DNA of 43,294 bases from Bacteroidales bacterium (GTDB lineage Bacteria > Bacteroidota > Bacteroidia > Bacteroidales > Bacteroidaceae): positions 1-43,294 of the forward strand of contig SUXN01000025.1 of assembly GCA_015060965.1 (NCBI GenBank), written 5' to 3'. The notes under the pieces are model-generated. The model saw only the letters and a program-made list of their open reading frames with translations. It made no database searches and had not been told where the DNA came from. This document shows, one piece after another, positions 10,180 to 19,596 of this stretch. Both the position numbers and the translations under genes were made by a program. Position 1 is the stretch's first letter. Every line of letters begins with the position of its first letter.

Positions 10180-12258
10180 TCATTGTTGTGTACCGGGGAT
10201 GTTTTTCTGTGCCCGGGCAAGCAGAGCAGCCACATCGGCACCCGATGGTTCAGCCTCATCAACGGCAGAAGCCTCCACATCAGCCGTTTCGGGCAATTCG
10301 CCAGGCACTGCTGTATCTGCTTGCGGTTCATCCTGCAATGGCTGTGAGGAAGCAGCATTAATCTGGGCCATAAGCTCGGGTGACACCCCCTCCATTATCC
10401 CACCCTGTGCGGTTTGCTCCTCGTTGCGTTTCAAGGCTTCCAGAATTTTTGTTGCGAAAGGATAGGAACTGTTTTCGAGCATTGTCTTCACATCTATTGC
10501 ATTGGCACGGAAAAGTTCCATAAGGAAATCATTCGCAATAAGCTGGTAGGCAGGAGTATTGTACCCTTCGGATATTGTGAGGTCGAACTCGCTGTTCTGT
10601 ACTTTGTCGGGGTTGTACCACTTGGCCTCATCACTGTACTGTGTACCGGCCATCTCAATGTACTGCACCTGGGAGTAGAACTGCTGTATTGTCTTCATAA
10701 CCTTTGTGTCGCGGCGGCGACGGAAGGTGCGGAAACCGTCGAAAAGTCCCTTGAGGTTCAGCGACGAGTTCTGCGTCTGCTGTGCATAGAGTGAAGCAGG
10801 AGTGCCTGCCTTGGGAGCCTGACCCTGCATTGCGGAATTGACACCGGAAATCTCGTTTATGAGTCTGAGCTGCAGGTTAAGCAACTCAAAATCTCCTGCT
10901 ACAGCCGCACCGCTGTTATACTGACGCACCACCCCGTCAATACTCTGTCCGGGCTTGAGCTTCACAAACAGCACTCCATTATAACGGACATACTCGTCAA
11001 TAACCTCCTCGCGCGACATGCTCTCAAAGGCATCGTCATCGACTACAAGGACTCCTTTGGAAGAGGTGCCGCGGATGAAATCGATGAGTGTGGCAGTGCG
11101 GTTGATGGCACGCTGCTGGTCGATGAACTGCTCAACGAAGTTGCCGAGCTTGCCCTGTATGAGCGGATAAAGATGAAGCACATAGTTGTGTTCCCCGTGC
11201 CAATAAGGGCTACGTCCCTCCTGGAGCACATCACCATAGGGAGTCATATAACGGTAGTACCAGTAACGCTCGGTAGCGAAGTTATACTCAATAAGCAGCA
11301 GGTCCTCATCGTCACCGCCTTTACTCTTGTGCTCTTTGTAACGGCGGTCATTCTCGGCATCGAGCATACGGCGGCTCTCTTCGGTAAAAGGAAGATAGCC
11401 CCAGGTTCCACGTTCGGGATCATTCCACTGATAGGCATCGCGCGACTCGAGTTTCCAACCGAGGATGACACGGCAAAGATTGCTGCGTGAGGGCGAGTAG
11501 AACGAGAGGTTACGGGCCTCATCGCCCTGCATTGCCCGGCTACCCGAGAGTACCGAGTGTGACGCATTGCCATAGATATCCTTGATAGCCTGTTTCCTTT
11601 GCGGTGTAGTACCGAAATGTGCCAGGACATCATCGAGAGGCAGGTCGAAAAGTTCACCGATGCAGGTGAGGTCCCACATACGCACATCTTCAAGGTTGGT
11701 ATTGAAGAAGAGACGGGAAGGGCTGACGGAATATACCCACACGTCGCGCCGCTCCTTTGAAGGGTTGACGCCATACTCTATCCTCTGTGCAGTCATGCCA
11801 CCGTTAAGCAACATACGCATACTGTCAGAATCGAGTTCCTCCATCTCGTTTATGTCATGTACATACTCTATTGCCACAGACATCATCTCCCCCACCTTGC
11901 TCTCGCTCTGGTCGCGGACAACGCATACTGGGCGCATAAGGTTCTGCCTCAGCTGACCGTCAATATTGCTCAGTATGGGAGCAATCATATTGTTCTTTAG
12001 AGGGACTTTGCCGTTCTTCTTTATGAGTTCACCCTCGGTAATCTGCGACAGGGTGTCGGGGTCAGTGACAAAGTCACCCCACTGGTCGCCGTAGCTGTAC
12101 ATGAGGCTGCGCCTTAACTTGTGCCGTGCCTCGTCGAGAGCATTCCAACAGGCAGCACACTCCATAAGGAAGTCAACGGCCCGATTATGCCCTGTTTCCT
12201 TTACAGGCTTATGTCTTGCTGAAGTGGCCTTTACTCTTTTATCTATAAATTTGTTCAT
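10180..12258 (-). CDS. Phage portal protein (podovirus/P22-like)
   Basis: A 692-aa protein with the layout of a large tailed-phage portal: an N-terminal region with 'YSYGDQWGDF' and 'KNNMIAPILSNIDGQLRQN', a middle with 'PSRLFFNTNLEDVRMWDLT' and 'LHLYPLIQGKLGNFVEQFID', then 'INEISGVNSAMQGQAPKAGT', a conserved portal segment, a long helix-rich region ('FRTFRRRRDTKVMKTIQQFY') and an acidic, Ala/Pro-rich tail. Portals form the 12-subunit ring through which DNA enters and leaves the capsid. It is the last gene of the block-1 operon, 127 nt after the 1118-aa gene, and is followed directly by a strong terminator. Assignment rests on recalled family resemblance and length; a structure prediction would settle it. 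Confidence 0.75.
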   Translation of the reverse strand: MNKFIDKRVKATSARHKPVKETGHNRAVDFLMECAACWNALDEARHKLRRSLMYSYGDQWGDFVTDPDTLSQITEGELIKKNGKVPLKNNMIAPILSNIDGQLRQNLMRPVCVVRDQSESKVGEMMSVAIEYVHDINEMEELDSDSMRMLLNGGMTAQRIEYGVNPSKERRDVWVYSVSPSRLFFNTNLEDVRMWDLTCIGELFDLPLDDVLAHFGTTPQRKQAIKDIYGNASHSVLSGSRAMQGDEARNLSFYSPSRSNLCRVILGWKLESRDAYQWNDPERGTWGYLPFTEESRRMLDAENDRRYKEHKSKGGDDEDLLLIEYNFATERYWYYRYMTPYGDVLQEGRSPYWHGEHNYVLHLYPLIQGKLGNFVEQFIDQQRAINRTATLIDFIRGTSSKGVLVVDDDAFESMSREEVIDEYVRYNGVLFVKLKPGQSIDGVVRQYNSGAAVAGDFELLNLQLRLINEISGVNSAMQGQAPKAGTPASLYAQQTQNSSLNLKGLFDGFRTFRRRRDTKVMKTIQQFYSQVQYIEMAGTQYSDEAKWYNPDKVQNSEFDLTISEGYNTPAYQLIANDFLMELFRANAIDVKTMLENSSYPFATKILEALKRNEEQTAQGGIMEGVSPELMAQINAASSQPLQDEPQADTAVPGELPETADVEASAVDEAEPSGADVAALLARAQKNIPGTQQ

Positions 12259-12316
12259 TGCACTTAATTGGATTTTGGAGTCGGAAGATTACTCTCCTGA
12301 CAACCGTTGTTAATTT

Positions 12317-12351
12317 CCCCGACAACTTGAGTCATCCTCAAGTTGTCGGGG
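12317..12351. other. Strong mid-operon hairpin without U-tract
   Basis: A perfect 15-bp stem (12317-12331 with 12337-12351, arm CCCCGACAACTTGAG) and a 5-nt loop lie between the 1118-aa gene and the portal gene, both on the minus strand. No T-run follows it in the minus direction, so it is more likely an mRNA-processing or stability structure, or an attenuator, than a full terminator. No -7 element is visible between it and the portal ATG. Confidence 0.6.
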
Positions 12352-12385
12352 TGAATAAAAATCTTTCAACAGGCTTTCAATTCAT

Positions 12386-15300
12386 CTAAAAGGGGTTATT
12401 CCTCAACCATTCCCTTGTATAACGATTGTTCATATCCACTTTCCGTTCCGGTGACATGTATTCACCAAATATAAGCCCCTTGGTATTTCTGAGGTAACGC
12501 GGTGCCGAAGGAAGAAGTATGCCTTTATCAATCAATTTCCGCGCATTGTTGATATAAGCGTCGCGGTCGTAGAACTGTTTCTCACCTTTATGCGAGACTT
12601 CAAAATCCCCGAACACCTCGCGGCGGTGCTCCTTACGGGCTGCCTCCCTCATCATGTATTCACAGTGGCGTTGCATGATTTCTGTAAGTTCGGCCTCGCT
12701 TACACTGCGGTTGTTTCCTGTGTAGAGACGCATCCTTATCAACCTGTTCTTGATATAGTCCTTTACACGGGTAAATATCGAACGTTCCTTTGGGGTGAGT
12801 GACACCTTTTCGGCAAGATGTGCAAGATACTCCTCAACGATCGTATAACGGCTTGTACCTTTATACCTGTAACCATTAGCCTCAATACCTCTAAGCACCT
12901 CCGGAGAAGCCTTTTGAAGCAGATTCTCAATAAAATCATTAAGTTTATACCCGAACACGTGTGAGAGCCCCTTATGGCCGACAGCCTCATGAAGGACAGT
13001 TCTCTCAAGCTCTGCCATAGATGCCGTATTGGGAAGATTTATATACACTTTCCCGTTTGAGGCATCGACCCATCCCATAGAACGTAGACGGTTGTTATAG
13101 TCAGAGACCGCAGCACTGTCATTGATGTCCGGCAAAGGAATCTCACGTGCATCATTGATGAGGTTAATGTTCACACCGAGTTTTTCACCTATTTCCTTGG
13201 CACGTTCTCCATAACGGGCAATATCCTCTTTGGTATTCTTCAAGCCGCGCTTATTCCATAGATACTTGCTATTCTCGTCCTGCTCGACTTTTGTCAACTT
13301 GGGCATTTCCTTAGGCAAACTATGAGCGGCATAAAGTCCCTGGTATACTCTCTCTACATTTTCATTATATTCGGCAGCCTCCTTGCCCCTTACATCAGCC
13401 ATAGAATTAGGCTTGAAATCCCAGTCGGCACCCAACTGTTCAAAAGAGCCCCGAAGCTGTACGTCTGTACCCGATTTCAAAGCATCGACCTCTTTTCTCA
13501 AGAAAAGTTCATACTCGTTTAGGGCCTTGTCTGCTTTATAATAATCATCATCTCTCATCACCCTGAGATTACGCTGCAACCCACCTCGGTAGAGTCCATG
13601 TTTGTCTTCTAATTCACGACGGACATCATATATCCTGCGCAACATCCCGGTGGCGTCGTATGACGAACGCTCAAGGATATCGGAGACAATCTCTTCTTCG
13701 GCATGTGAAAGAGGTGATGACTTGGCCTTTCTGTAGAGTATATCGGACAGCTGTTCGGCATCCATCCCTGTTTCTTTCGCATATATACCGGCCTGACGCA
13801 AGAAATTTACAGAGTTCAATCCATCGGTAAGTTCATTCTCAAAAACCGCGATACGTCCGCGTCTGATGTTTGCACGCTGTATTCGAGCTTCACTGATTGT
13901 TTCATTTTCACCCTTGCAGACCCGCGTACTTATCTTTCGCCCGAGAGGATCCTTAGTAATGAAAACCTTTTTGCCTTTTTTCATTTCGACGATATCAAAA
14001 TCAAACGGTACCGGTGGAGTGCTTGAGACCTTGTTCTCGACAATATAAAGCAATTTTGCCTTTGCCGATGCCGAGAGATTGCTGTTTGACATCAGGCGCG
14101 CATAGGTATCAACAACAGCTTTATAGTCATTCCTTTTTGATGAAGGCATATGCAACAAATTTTCTATACCTTCAAGAAACTTCTCTGCGTTTACATTCAC
14201 CGCGCGCAACTCTTCTGCCTCGGATGGAGAGAAACGGTATTCGTCCTTTATTTTCCCGTATCTATTGAGTTTGTTCCTTGCGATCGGCCTCCATCTGGCA
14301 AGACGCATAGCCAACAGCGTTGCACCGGCATCGGCATAATCACCCAAAATATCAATTGGGGCTACCTCAACCCCCTCAAGGAGTTTACGGGCCTCGGCAC
14401 TTGCCGTAAAGACAGCCGATTCGGCACACAACACTCCGGAAGAAGCAAAGACTTTCTTCATATTCTCATAACGTTGCGCCTTCATACGCAACGGGGTACC
14501 CACTACGCCAAGTGCCGCTCCAGTAAGGAAACCATGTCCGAAAGAACCGAGATTTCTCCCTATTTTACCCCACTCACCTTCGATAATGTTGTCGGCGATA
14601 CTGTGGGCAAGGTCATATCCGCCAAGGGTCAGACCTTGAGCTGTTGAACTCTGCACGATCTTGCTTGCAAGCGTCCTTTTCGCTATCTTGCCCGCCATTT
14701 CATTTGCAATTTCCGGAGTCACCCTATTCGCGAACCCTGCCACCATGAGTTTATTAGAGAGTTTCTTTACAAAATGAGGAGCGAGTTTCTCGGCTGCAGC
14801 CGAAGCGTAGGGAGCTGCACCTGCACCTAAAAGATAGAATGCAGGAGCATCTATCAGAAGAGAACCCACACCGGCTGCAAAGTCCTCATAACGGTTCGAT
14901 TTATAACTGCGCAGACCGGCCCTGGCGAGGTCAGTATGGTCACTATTGAGGTTCGAGGCATACTGTGTCATATTTACAGCCTTGCCAAACAAAGAGTTGT
15001 CGACAGCAGAGCGCATGATGTATTCTGCGCTGCTCTTCGGTATTTCCTCTTTTACAGCCTCATTGTAAAGTTTGTCATAGACATCGGGAATAACCTTTGG
15101 AAGCACCTTCTCGTTGAGGTACTCTTCAGTGCTGTAACCAGAATATCTTGCCAATGGCCTGATCCTGTCCAGCATCTCGGACGGAAGTGTCTCGTTGATG
15201 GTTTTACTGATGTCGCTGACTGCATTGTCCTCTTTGAGTGCATTGCGTGTTGCCAATACAGGATCGGCACCTATGACAGAGAGTTCCGACTCCATCTGCT

Positions 15301-15742
15301 TGCGCGCCCTCTCTTTTGACTCGGTGCGGTTCTTCTTGTACTGTTGTTTCATCGCATCGTCAAAATCACTGCCGAAAGCATCGTCAAGCGCCCTGTCCGA
15401 CTGCGCATAGAGCATCATACGACGCTGTGGAGTTGCCTCGGGTGCCATCACGTCATAGAAAGTGTCCCTGAAATGGCTTCTTACCTCCTCATCACTGCGC
15501 GGCGCTATATCATAACTGCCGATACGGGACTTTACACCCTCGACATCGGCACGCACGGCACGCTCCACATCCGGATTGACACGGTCTCTGCCGAAACTGC
15601 CCAGACCGTTCAGCCAGGAATCATACTGCTCTGCAGCATTGTTGACACTCTTCTTTTTTCTCTTACCCTCGACATCATCGGGAAAAAGCGGCTGTCCAGA
15701 GAAACCACCGCTCTCATAATCGTCAAAATAATTCATATTCAT
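12386..15742 (-). CDS. Large phage ejection-type protein with C-terminal zincin (HEAVGH) domain
   Basis: 1118 aa. The N-terminal part is charged ('FPDDVEGKRKKKSVNNAAEQ'); the middle (about residues 280-470) has long Ala/Gly-rich amphipathic and hydrophobic helices ('GVGSLLIDAPAFYLLGAGAA', 'GHGFLTGAALGVVG'), as in internal virion proteins that cross the host envelope. Near the C terminus is a zinc metallopeptidase motif HEAVGH (918-923) with a candidate third ligand in 'EEYLAHLAE' (about 970), a fusion known in phage polyvalent proteins delivered with DNA. Its start overlaps the upstream 140-aa gene by 4 nt. Likely role: a virion-carried protein injected with the DNA; the peptidase target is unknown. 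No catalytic residue is visibly missing. Confidence 0.65.
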   Translation of the reverse strand: MNMNYFDDYESGGFSGQPLFPDDVEGKRKKKSVNNAAEQYDSWLNGLGSFGRDRVNPDVERAVRADVEGVKSRIGSYDIAPRSDEEVRSHFRDTFYDVMAPEATPQRRMMLYAQSDRALDDAFGSDFDDAMKQQYKKNRTESKERARKQMESELSVIGADPVLATRNALKEDNAVSDISKTINETLPSEMLDRIRPLARYSGYSTEEYLNEKVLPKVIPDVYDKLYNEAVKEEIPKSSAEYIMRSAVDNSLFGKAVNMTQYASNLNSDHTDLARAGLRSYKSNRYEDFAAGVGSLLIDAPAFYLLGAGAAPYASAAAEKLAPHFVKKLSNKLMVAGFANRVTPEIANEMAGKIAKRTLASKIVQSSTAQGLTLGGYDLAHSIADNIIEGEWGKIGRNLGSFGHGFLTGAALGVVGTPLRMKAQRYENMKKVFASSGVLCAESAVFTASAEARKLLEGVEVAPIDILGDYADAGATLLAMRLARWRPIARNKLNRYGKIKDEYRFSPSEAEELRAVNVNAEKFLEGIENLLHMPSSKRNDYKAVVDTYARLMSNSNLSASAKAKLLYIVENKVSSTPPVPFDFDIVEMKKGKKVFITKDPLGRKISTRVCKGENETISEARIQRANIRRGRIAVFENELTDGLNSVNFLRQAGIYAKETGMDAEQLSDILYRKAKSSPLSHAEEEIVSDILERSSYDATGMLRRIYDVRRELEDKHGLYRGGLQRNLRVMRDDDYYKADKALNEYELFLRKEVDALKSGTDVQLRGSFEQLGADWDFKPNSMADVRGKEAAEYNENVERVYQGLYAAHSLPKEMPKLTKVEQDENSKYLWNKRGLKNTKEDIARYGERAKEIGEKLGVNINLINDAREIPLPDINDSAAVSDYNNRLRSMGWVDASNGKVYINLPNTASMAELERTVLHEAVGHKGLSHVFGYKLNDFIENLLQKASPEVLRGIEANGYRYKGTSRYTIVEEYLAHLAEKVSLTPKERSIFTRVKDYIKNRLIRMRLYTGNNRSVSEAELTEIMQRHCEYMMREAARKEHRREVFGDFEVSHKGEKQFYDRDAYINNARKLIDKGILLPSAPRYLRNTKGLIFGEYMSPERKVDMNNRYTREWLRNNPF

Positions 15743-16161
15743 AAGTTATAGTTTAATCTGTTATCATTATTGGAATTCTTTTCAGATGGCCTCACATGGA
15801 AAGTCCTTGAAGAAGTTTCCATAAACCCCACCGGCTTCAACGGAGCATTGCCGGTAATCGCATTTTGCCCGACCTTATGTCTCAGATTGGTATCGGCAAT
15901 CGTTGCCTTATAATCCCGGAGTGCGGCATTATACCTTTCACGTGCCTTTTCATAAGCGGCTTGATGTGCTGCAGTATTGTTTGTTGCAAGCGAAATACGC
16001 GCCCCTCTGTTATACCCCGCGAGTGAAAGCAGATTCGATGCAAAATCCATTATCGACGCCGCAGCCAACTGTTGCTTTGAGCGTTTGAGACGTCCAGTCT
16101 CTTCATCAAGTCTATCTTTAAGATCCTTTTGGGATATGCCATAATCCATTTTATTATCCAT
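15739..16161 (-). CDS. Small probable virion/ejection protein
   Basis: 140 aa, soluble, strongly helical in the first two thirds ('QKDLKDRLDEETGRLKRSKQ' and 'AAYEKARERYNAALRDYKAT') with a short hydrophobic stretch 'MDFASNLLSLAGY' between them, and a low-complexity Asn-rich tail (NSNNDNRLNYNL). I do not recognise a named family. Position between a virion-type 176-aa gene (6-nt gap) and the large ejection-type gene (4-nt ATGA overlap) implies co-translation and a role in the same internal-core assembly. Confidence 0.6.
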   Translation of the reverse strand: MDNKMDYGISQKDLKDRLDEETGRLKRSKQQLAAASIMDFASNLLSLAGYNRGARISLATNNTAAHQAAYEKARERYNAALRDYKATIADTNLRHKVGQNAITGNAPLKPVGFMETSSRTFHVRPSEKNSNNDNRLNYNL

Positions 16162-16167
16162 AACACA

Positions 16168-16698
16168 TCATCCTTTGCGTTTCTCACGTCCCCACTCGAC
16201 TCCCAAGATTGCATTCTGCAACAGGTTCAATCCGTTGCCGGCAAGCCCGGCCGCTGACTTTTCCTTGTCGGATGCCATTTTGAGGTCACCTTCAAGGAGC
16301 GCCTGCCTGTTCTGACGATGAATGGCATCGACACGCATCCTGCGGTCATCCTCATTTGCCGCCAGATTTGTAAAGACATTCTCCATTGAACGCAGTCCCT
16401 GCTCGTTGCGCGCAATGGCAAGTTCGGGAGTAGCACCGTTGATAGCGCTGTAGGCCCTGTTCTGTCGGTTCTGTCTACGCAAGGTGTTCTCGACCCTCTT
16501 CACGGCTGCACGCGAAGCCGTATTGTCAAGAAAGTTCCCATAATAGTTTCTCTTATACCAGCCATCCTCTTCGGCTTTGGCAATCTTGTGGAGTTTTCTC
16601 TGCCTTGATGCAGCATCAGCAGAATCGAACAACCCCTTTACACTCGAATAGAGCCCTAATGCCCCATTCAGTCCTGTCATTAACATTGGTACACTCAT
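16168..16698 (-). CDS. Phage internal virion / DNA ejection-type protein
   Basis: 176 aa from the ATG at 16698 (MSVPMLMTGLNGALG). An N-terminal hydrophobic Gly/Ala segment is followed by 'DSADAASRQRKLHKIAKAEE', 'WYKRNYYGNFLDNTASRAAV', long Arg/Gln-rich helices and a C-terminal Gly/Leu stretch. The 'WY-(K/D)R-x-YY...AxVKRVxxTLRRQN' pattern recalls a family common in Bacteroidales phages next to ejection proteins. Upstream frame extensions are rejected because they translate the promoter box (…CQYSNL…). It is the first gene of the block-1 operon, driven by the shared phage promoter, with only 14 nt between the -7 octamer and the ATG, giving a very short leader. Confidence 0.65.
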   Translation of the reverse strand: MSVPMLMTGLNGALGLYSSVKGLFDSADAASRQRKLHKIAKAEEDGWYKRNYYGNFLDNTASRAAVKRVENTLRRQNRQNRAYSAINGATPELAIARNEQGLRSMENVFTNLAANEDDRRMRVDAIHRQNRQALLEGDLKMASDKEKSAAGLAGNGLNLLQNAILGVEWGREKRKG

Positions 16699-16712
16699 AA
16701 CTTTTTTTGCTG

Positions 16713-16758
16713 CAAAAGAAATATACAGGATAAACGACAAGGTTGCTGTATTGACATT
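16713..16758 (-). promoter_or_regulatory. Shared phage promoter, copy 1 (block-1 operon)
   Basis: On the minus strand AATGTCAATACAGCAACCTT (16739-16758), then exactly 18 nt, then TTCTTTTG (16713-16720), a Bacteroidota-type -7 octamer. The 20-bp box replaces an ordinary -33 TTTG element and recurs at two other phage promoters with identical spacing, so it is either an activator site or an alternative sigma-factor element. Confidence 0.85.
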
Positions 16759-16778
16759 CTAATGCACACCGGAGTGAA

Positions 16779-16824
16779 ATTGTCAATACAGCAACCTTAA
16801 AAGCAATAACCGTTATTATCTTTG
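16779..16824 (+). promoter_or_regulatory. Shared phage promoter, copy 2 (82-aa gene)
   Basis: ATTGTCAATACAGCAACCTT (16779-16798), 18 nt, then TATCTTTG (16817-16824), a perfect TAnnTTTG. The ATG of the 82-aa gene follows 17 nt later. It is back to back with copy 1, leaving 20 bp between the two boxes, so 18-bp arms form an inverted repeat around the divergent promoters. Confidence 0.87.
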
Positions 16825-16841
16825 CGAATAAAGCATATATT

Positions 16842-17090
16842 ATGGTCAAGAAAAAGAATGCAAGCGTAACGATTGATGACGTACACAACGAGACGATAGC
16901 ACTCTTTCACAGACTGATACAGCGGCTGGAGAAACTGACGTTGAACTGCGAGGACCCGGGGACAATAAACCAGGCCCTCAAGACAACGGCCGATTTCCTT
17001 GTAAAACTCAACAAGGAGCGTGATTCAGGTGACAGTGAGGAGATCGGTTCACTGCTGCAGCAGACTCTGCGAGGGATCGAGCAGTGTTAG
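16842..17090 (+). CDS. Small protein of the phage regulon, unknown function
   Basis: 82 aa, soluble and largely helical ('TIALFHRLIQRLEKLTLN', 'LKTTADFLVKLNKE', 'EIGSLLQQTLRGIEQC'). I recognise no family. It is transcribed away from the virion operon from its own copy of the shared box and ends at a bidirectional terminator, so it is a single-gene transcript co-regulated with capsid genes. A small terminase subunit, packaging accessory or regulator are possible by context and size, but nothing in the sequence decides between them. Confidence 0.7.
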   Translation: MVKKKNASVTIDDVHNETIALFHRLIQRLEKLTLNCEDPGTINQALKTTADFLVKLNKERDSGDSEEIGSLLQQTLRGIEQC

Positions 17091-17100
17091 GCATCAAAAA

Positions 17101-17132
17101 AGAGAGCATCGGCAACAATGCCGATGCTCTCT
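17101..17132. terminator. Bidirectional terminator between the 82-aa gene and the ATP synthase operon
   Basis: A perfect 14-bp stem (arms 17101-17114 and 17119-17132, AGAGAGCATCGGCA) with a 4-nt loop. On the minus strand it is followed by a T6 run, ending the atp transcript 24 nt past the atpG stop; on the plus strand by TTTAAAA, ending the 82-aa transcript. It insulates host and phage transcription. Confidence 0.93.
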
Positions 17133-17155
17133 TTAAAAAGCTAATCAAATGTTGT

Positions 17156-18013
17156 CTATTCCTTGTTACTACCCGCCACAATATCCAGCAGTTCGTTGGT
17201 GATGGTCTGTTGGCGTCCCTTGTTATACTCAAGGGTGAGTTCTGCAATGAGGTCATCGGCATTGTCCGTTGCTATCTGCATTGCCATCATACGTGCGGCA
17301 TGCTCTGCCGCGACGGAATCAAGCAGAGCCGTGAACAGTTTCAGCGCAATGCTTTTAGGAAGAAGAGAGTTGACAAGTTCCTCCTTGCCAGGCTCGACGA
17401 TGAAGTCACTATGGATAATCTCCGTTGAAGTGTCTTCAACGGCCACGGGCAACAGACAGTCACGCGTGGGTATATGCTTTGATGCCGAGGCAAAACGGGT
17501 ATACAATATCTCAACCTTATCCAACATTCCATTCCTGAACTCATCCATAAGGAAAGATGCGACAGCCGAGACCTCATTATAGCGCGGAGAAGATGATTGT
17601 GACATCAATGCCTGTTCGGGATCTATCTCCATTTTTCTGGCAGCCTCAAGCATCTTGCGACCGACAGTATACAACTTGACATTTATCCCTTGCGCGCGGT
17701 ACTCGTCAAGCACTATGCGTAAAAGCCGGGACATATTAGCATTGAAGGCACCACAGAGGCTTGAATCGGAAGCCACAGCAATCAATGCCACGCGCTCCAC
17801 CTTACGGACCGCAGTGTATTCACCTCCTAATGTAACGTCACTGCCGAAGAAAGTCTCAAGCATACCGTTCAGTCTGGTCTCATAGGGGCGCATGCTCTCT
17901 ATTGCCGCCTGTGCACGACGCAGCTTCGCCGAAGAGACAAGCTTCATTGCCGAAGTGATCTTCTGCGTACTCTTAACCGACAATATCCTCTGCTTTACCT
18001 CTCTAAGATTCAT
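17156..18013 (-). CDS. atpG: ATP synthase F1 subunit gamma
   Basis: The central rotor shaft of F1, transmitting rotation of the c-ring to the catalytic alpha3-beta3 head. Recognised from the N-terminal '[20 protein letters not shown]' with '[15 protein letters not shown]', and the C-terminal '[17 protein letters not shown]' and '[19 protein letters not shown]', both near-universal gamma signatures. 285 aa is normal. It is the last gene of the operon; its start overlaps the atpA stop by 4 nt (ATGA), implying translational coupling. Confidence 0.98.
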   Translation of the reverse strand: MNLREVKQRILSVKSTQKITSAMKLVSSAKLRRAQAAIESMRPYETRLNGMLETFFGSDVTLGGEYTAVRKVERVALIAVASDSSLCGAFNANMSRLLRIVLDEYRAQGINVKLYTVGRKMLEAARKMEIDPEQALMSQSSSPRYNEVSAVASFLMDEFRNGMLDKVEILYTRFASASKHIPTRDCLLPVAVEDTSTEIIHSDFIVEPGKEELVNSLLPKSIALKLFTALLDSVAAEHAARMMAMQIATDNADDLIAELTLEYNKGRQQTITNELLDIVAGSNKE

Positions 18014-19596
18014 GATTCAACCGATAAAGTCTCGTTTATCTCTTTTGCCACACTCTCTATTATTGCCGCCACCCCGTCATTGATTATGCCATCGGCAAGA
18101 GGTTTCAGCACAGCATCATTGTATTTTGTACGCATGACGTCAAGGAACAGCGACTCGAACTCCCCGACTTTATCAATGGGAACCGATGCAAGCAGATTAT
18201 GCATACCACAGTAAAGCACCGCCACCTGTTCACCCACCGGCATTGGCGAGTATTGGGGCTGCACGAGAAGTGCATTGTTTCTACGGCCACGTTGGATGAC
18301 CATCATTGTAACAGGGTCCATATCACTGCCGAACTTGGCAAATGCCTCAAGCTCGCGGTACTGTGCCTGATCGATCTTGAGTGTACCGGCAACCTTCTTC
18401 ATGGATTTTATCTGTGCCTTTCCACCCACACGTGACACTGAAATTCCCACATTGACAGCAGGACGGAAGCCCTGATTGAAAAGGTCACTCTCAAGGTATA
18501 TCTGTCCATCTGTGATGGAGATCACGTTTGTGGGAATATATGCCGACACATCGCCGGCCTGAGTCTCTATTATCGGTAACGCTGTCAACGAACCGCCCCC
18601 TTTGACCTTGCCAATAAGGCTTGGTGGCAGGTCGTTCATCCTCTCCGCAACCTCCTGTTGGTCAATAATCTTCGCTGCACGTTCAAGCAGACGCGAATGG
18701 AGATAGAACACATCACCCGGATATGCCTCACGACCCGACGGACGGCGTAGGATAAGCGACACCTCGCGATAGGCGACAGCCTGCTTCGAGAGGTCGTCAT
18801 ACACCACAAGAGCATGACGGCCTGTATCGCGGAAGTACTCTCCTATGGCAGCACCAGCCATGGGAGCATAATACTGCAATGCAGCCGTATCGGCTGCTGT
18901 AGCCACAACGACAGTTGTATAGTCCATTGCGCCATGCTGACGCAAGACATTGACAATGGAAGCCACCGTAGAGCCCTTCTGGCCAATAGCCACATAAATA
19001 CAGAAGACAGGTTTGCCTGCCTCGTATGCCGAACGCTGGTTGATTATGGTATCTATGGCTATTGCCGTCTTGCCCGTCTGACGGTCGCCGATGATGAGCT
19101 CTCGTTGTCCTCGTCCGATAGGTATCATCGAGTCTATCGACTTGAGTCCCGTCTGCAAGGGCTCAGCCACAGGCTGGCGGAAGATGACTCCCGGAGCCTT
19201 TCGGTCAAGAGGCATCTCGAACCTCTCGCCACCGATATCTCCCATGCCGTCAAGAGGCTCACCCAATGGGGTTATGACACGCCCCACCATTGCATCACCC
19301 ACATCGATGGATGCGATGCGTCCGGTACGTTTTACCGTCATTCCCTCCTTGATCTTGTCGGTCGGTCCAAGAAGGATTGCTCCCACGTTGTCCTCTTCCA
19401 GGTTCATGACGATAGCCTTTATCCCGTTGTCGAATTCAAGCAACTCGTCAGCCTCGGCATTGTAAAGACCGTATATACGGACAACACCGTCGCTCACCTG
19501 CAACACAGTGCCGACCTCTTCATATCTCATGTTGTCCTTGATTCCCCTGAGCTGTTCAAGCAACACTTTTGAGACTTCACTCGGTTTAATATTCAT
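18010..19596 (-). CDS. atpA: ATP synthase F1 subunit alpha
   Basis: A non-catalytic nucleotide-binding subunit of the F1 hexamer. Walker A is '[11 protein letters not shown]' (170-177 for the core GDRQTGKT); further signatures are '[11 protein letters not shown]', '[20 protein letters not shown]' (Walker B region) and '[16 protein letters not shown]' before the C-terminal helices. 528 aa is typical of Bacteroidota, which often carry a longer N-terminal region. The ATG shares one base with the atpH stop (TGATG arrangement). Confidence 0.98.
   Translation of the reverse strand: MNIKPSEVSKVLLEQLRGIKDNMRYEEVGTVLQVSDGVVRIYGLYNAEADELLEFDNGIKAIVMNLEEDNVGAILLGPTDKIKEGMTVKRTGRIASIDVGDAMVGRVITPLGEPLDGMGDIGGERFEMPLDRKAPGVIFRQPVAEPLQTGLKSIDSMIPIGRGQRELIIGDRQTGKTAIAIDTIINQRSAYEAGKPVFCIYVAIGQKGSTVASIVNVLRQHGAMDYTTVVVATAADTAALQYYAPMAGAAIGEYFRDTGRHALVVYDDLSKQAVAYREVSLILRRPSGREAYPGDVFYLHSRLLERAAKIIDQQEVAERMNDLPPSLIGKVKGGGSLTALPIIETQAGDVSAYIPTNVISITDGQIYLESDLFNQGFRPAVNVGISVSRVGGKAQIKSMKKVAGTLKIDQAQYRELEAFAKFGSDMDPVTMMVIQRGRRNNALLVQPQYSPMPVGEQVAVLYCGMHNLLASVPIDKVGEFESLFLDVMRTKYNDAVLKPLADGIINDGVAAIIESVAKEINETLSVES

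Larger units (their letters stand above)
10180..17090. mobile_element. Phage-derived morphogenesis block 1 (portal and ejection-type proteins)
   Basis: Four minus-strand genes (176-aa virion protein, 140-aa protein, 1118-aa ejection-type protein, portal) and one divergent 82-aa gene form a compact phage-type block between ligA and the ATP synthase operon. No integrase, terminase, att-like repeat or tRNA edge is visible, and all frames appear intact. It shares its promoter sequence with block 2 at 27102-35312, so the two are probably one functional unit despite the intervening host operon. Confidence 0.75.

Noticed and set aside
16699-16740. Upstream extension of the 176-aa virion gene as coding sequence, with a peptide CQYSNL also seen before the scaffold gene.
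   Set aside because: The shared peptide is simply the translation of the shared DNA box; the -7 octamer lies inside the extension, so translation cannot start there from this promoter.
10180-17090. Ordinary integrated prophage with attachment sites at ligA or the atp operon.
   Set aside because: No integrase, no matching direct repeats at the block edges and no tRNA could be found by eye; gene sets of the two blocks are complementary, so two independent prophage remnants are unlikely.
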